DNA from: Neocallimastix lanati (nom. inval.)
Lineage: Eukaryota > Neocallimastigomycota > Neocallimastigomycetes > Neocallimastigales > Neocallimastigaceae
Direction of reading: 5' to 3'
Length of the DNA: 62,000 nucleotides
NCBI GenBank assembly: GCA_016946835.1
Contig: JACVTC010000079.1
Coordinates: forward strand, 665,001-727,000
Shown piece by piece: positions 61,290 through 62,000 of the stretch. The notes beneath the pieces were generated by a model. The model made no database searches. It saw nothing but the letters and a program-made list of their open reading frames with translations, and was not told where the DNA came from. The translations under genes were made by a program, and so were the position numbers. How positions within the stretch are numbered: the stretch's first letter is position 1; each line of letters begins with the position of its first letter.

Positions 61290-61680
61290 ATTTCCCGTGT
61301 GTACCCTCTTTAATTTCAGCCCCTCTCACTCAGGAGCATTAGGAATATTGAGGTAGTCACACACTTCCTTTTAATAAAGGTAGAATTATCCCTACTGGAT
61401 GACCTTGATGAGTGTTTCAGTATTGGCGCTCTGACATGTATATTATTACTGAGAATTTTACTAGTACTACTTCTCCGAGTGCTTCTTTGAGACTAGGAAT
61501 GTATAACCTAACCTATAGAGTTACGTATTAGTTCCCTGGCAATTGCATAATGGTCAGAAAGATTGAAATTTAGTAGAATATATCTACATGGACACATGAA
61601 ATCATGTACACTACCCTCTCAATTAATTCAGTATTTATTCTAATATATATAAGGGGGACATACTTTCCTGAAGTTTATAA
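61290..61680 (-). mobile_element. Probable LINE relic (less AT-rich island)
   Basis: This ~390-bp island has noticeably higher G+C than its flanks. On the minus strand it reads ILLNFNLSDHYAIARELIRN near 61525-61585, with the SDH motif of the LINE endonuclease (compare ISDHKPI in the intact copy). The part at 61310-61500 weakly resembles the 3' end of the older LINE at 34.85 kb (TTCAGYRTTGRCRCTC). Stops are frequent. An unrelated decayed gene is possible. Confidence 0.35.
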
Positions 61681-62000
61681 GTTTATAATTTACAAAAAAC
61701 TTCATTACTATAATTTCATATTGTTTACTATTTATTAATTTTATATATTCTAATCTATACAATTTTAATATATTTTTAAATTTATTATTATTTAAAGTTT
61801 CATTCTGAATCAAATTTTTATATATATTTTTATATGTATAAAATTCCTATAGATAATTATTAAAACTTTATTTTATATTATTGACAATTTAATTAAATCA
61901 TATATTATTCTTTTGAATTAAATTTATGAATATATTATGAATATATAAACATCAAATAGTAATAATTCGGAAAATAAAATAAATTTTAATAACTATATTT
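61681..62000. other. AT-rich DNA to the window edge
   Basis: Nothing recognised. Confidence 0.4.

Overview
The window looks like nuclear DNA of an anaerobic gut fungus (Neocallimastigomycota). Three things point there: extreme A+T richness with very long poly-A/poly-T runs and TTTA/AAAT/AAAAT microsatellites between genes; carbohydrate-active enzymes carrying the Cys-rich fungal dockerin (CBM10-type) modules of fungal cellulosomes; and short spliceosomal introns with GTAAGT/GTATGT donors. Genus cannot be read from the sequence.

Five genes look intact. On the + strand there is a GH114-family secreted protein with a ~200-residue Lys/Thr-rich tail (8162-9739, one intron). On the - strand there are: a class-C-like seven-helix receptor with a bacterial-type solute-binding ectodomain and Asn-rich tail (21156-23948, one intron); a small secreted LysM protein (28586-29574, one intron); a GH105 unsaturated rhamnogalacturonyl hydrolase with an N-terminal dockerin (41956-43917, one intron after the signal peptide); and a GH5 endoglucanase with two C-terminal dockerins (58493-59911, no intron). 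The two dockerin enzymes are expected to be secreted and docked to scaffoldins, one acting on pectin fragments and one on beta-glucans. The receptor and LysM protein could sense or bind glycans. These functional links are inferences from domain content; the genes are kilobases apart and form no operon.

Most of the rest is transposon debris. At 34.8-41.1 kb a full-length APE-type non-LTR retrotransposon with an intact 1387-residue ORF (35872-40828) sits inside an older related element. A 13-bp target-site duplication flanks it, and the host reading frame continues across the insertion site. Further LINE relics lie at about 11.4-11.6, 31.9-34.5, 56.4 and perhaps 61.3-61.7 kb. A decayed Ty1/copia element with both LTRs occupies 13.07-16.25 kb, and a decayed Ty3/gypsy gag-pol occupies 53.56-55.96 kb.

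A Mutator-like (MULE) DNA transposon group can be assembled here. A 3.1-kb element (47961-51054) has a broken MULE transposase and 9-bp target duplications. Two small non-autonomous elements (5090-5376, 30851-31764) have related GGGAG termini and perfect 9-bp duplications. A fourth element (51512-51794) has an 8/9-bp duplication. A second MULE transposase fragment lies at 52.7-53.4 kb.

A distinctive minisatellite, a GTACAGATTG-bearing block alternating with AAAAT pentamer runs, forms four arrays (16.5-17.9, 47.0-47.8, 48.15-48.6 and, inverted, 48.9-49.35 kb). The last two lie inside the MULE element. There is also a decayed GH114 copy at 18 kb and a broken Cys-rich membrane-protein gene at 5.9-6.7 kb.

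All reading was by eye. Exact element edges, and weak relics in the AT-rich spacers, are uncertain.
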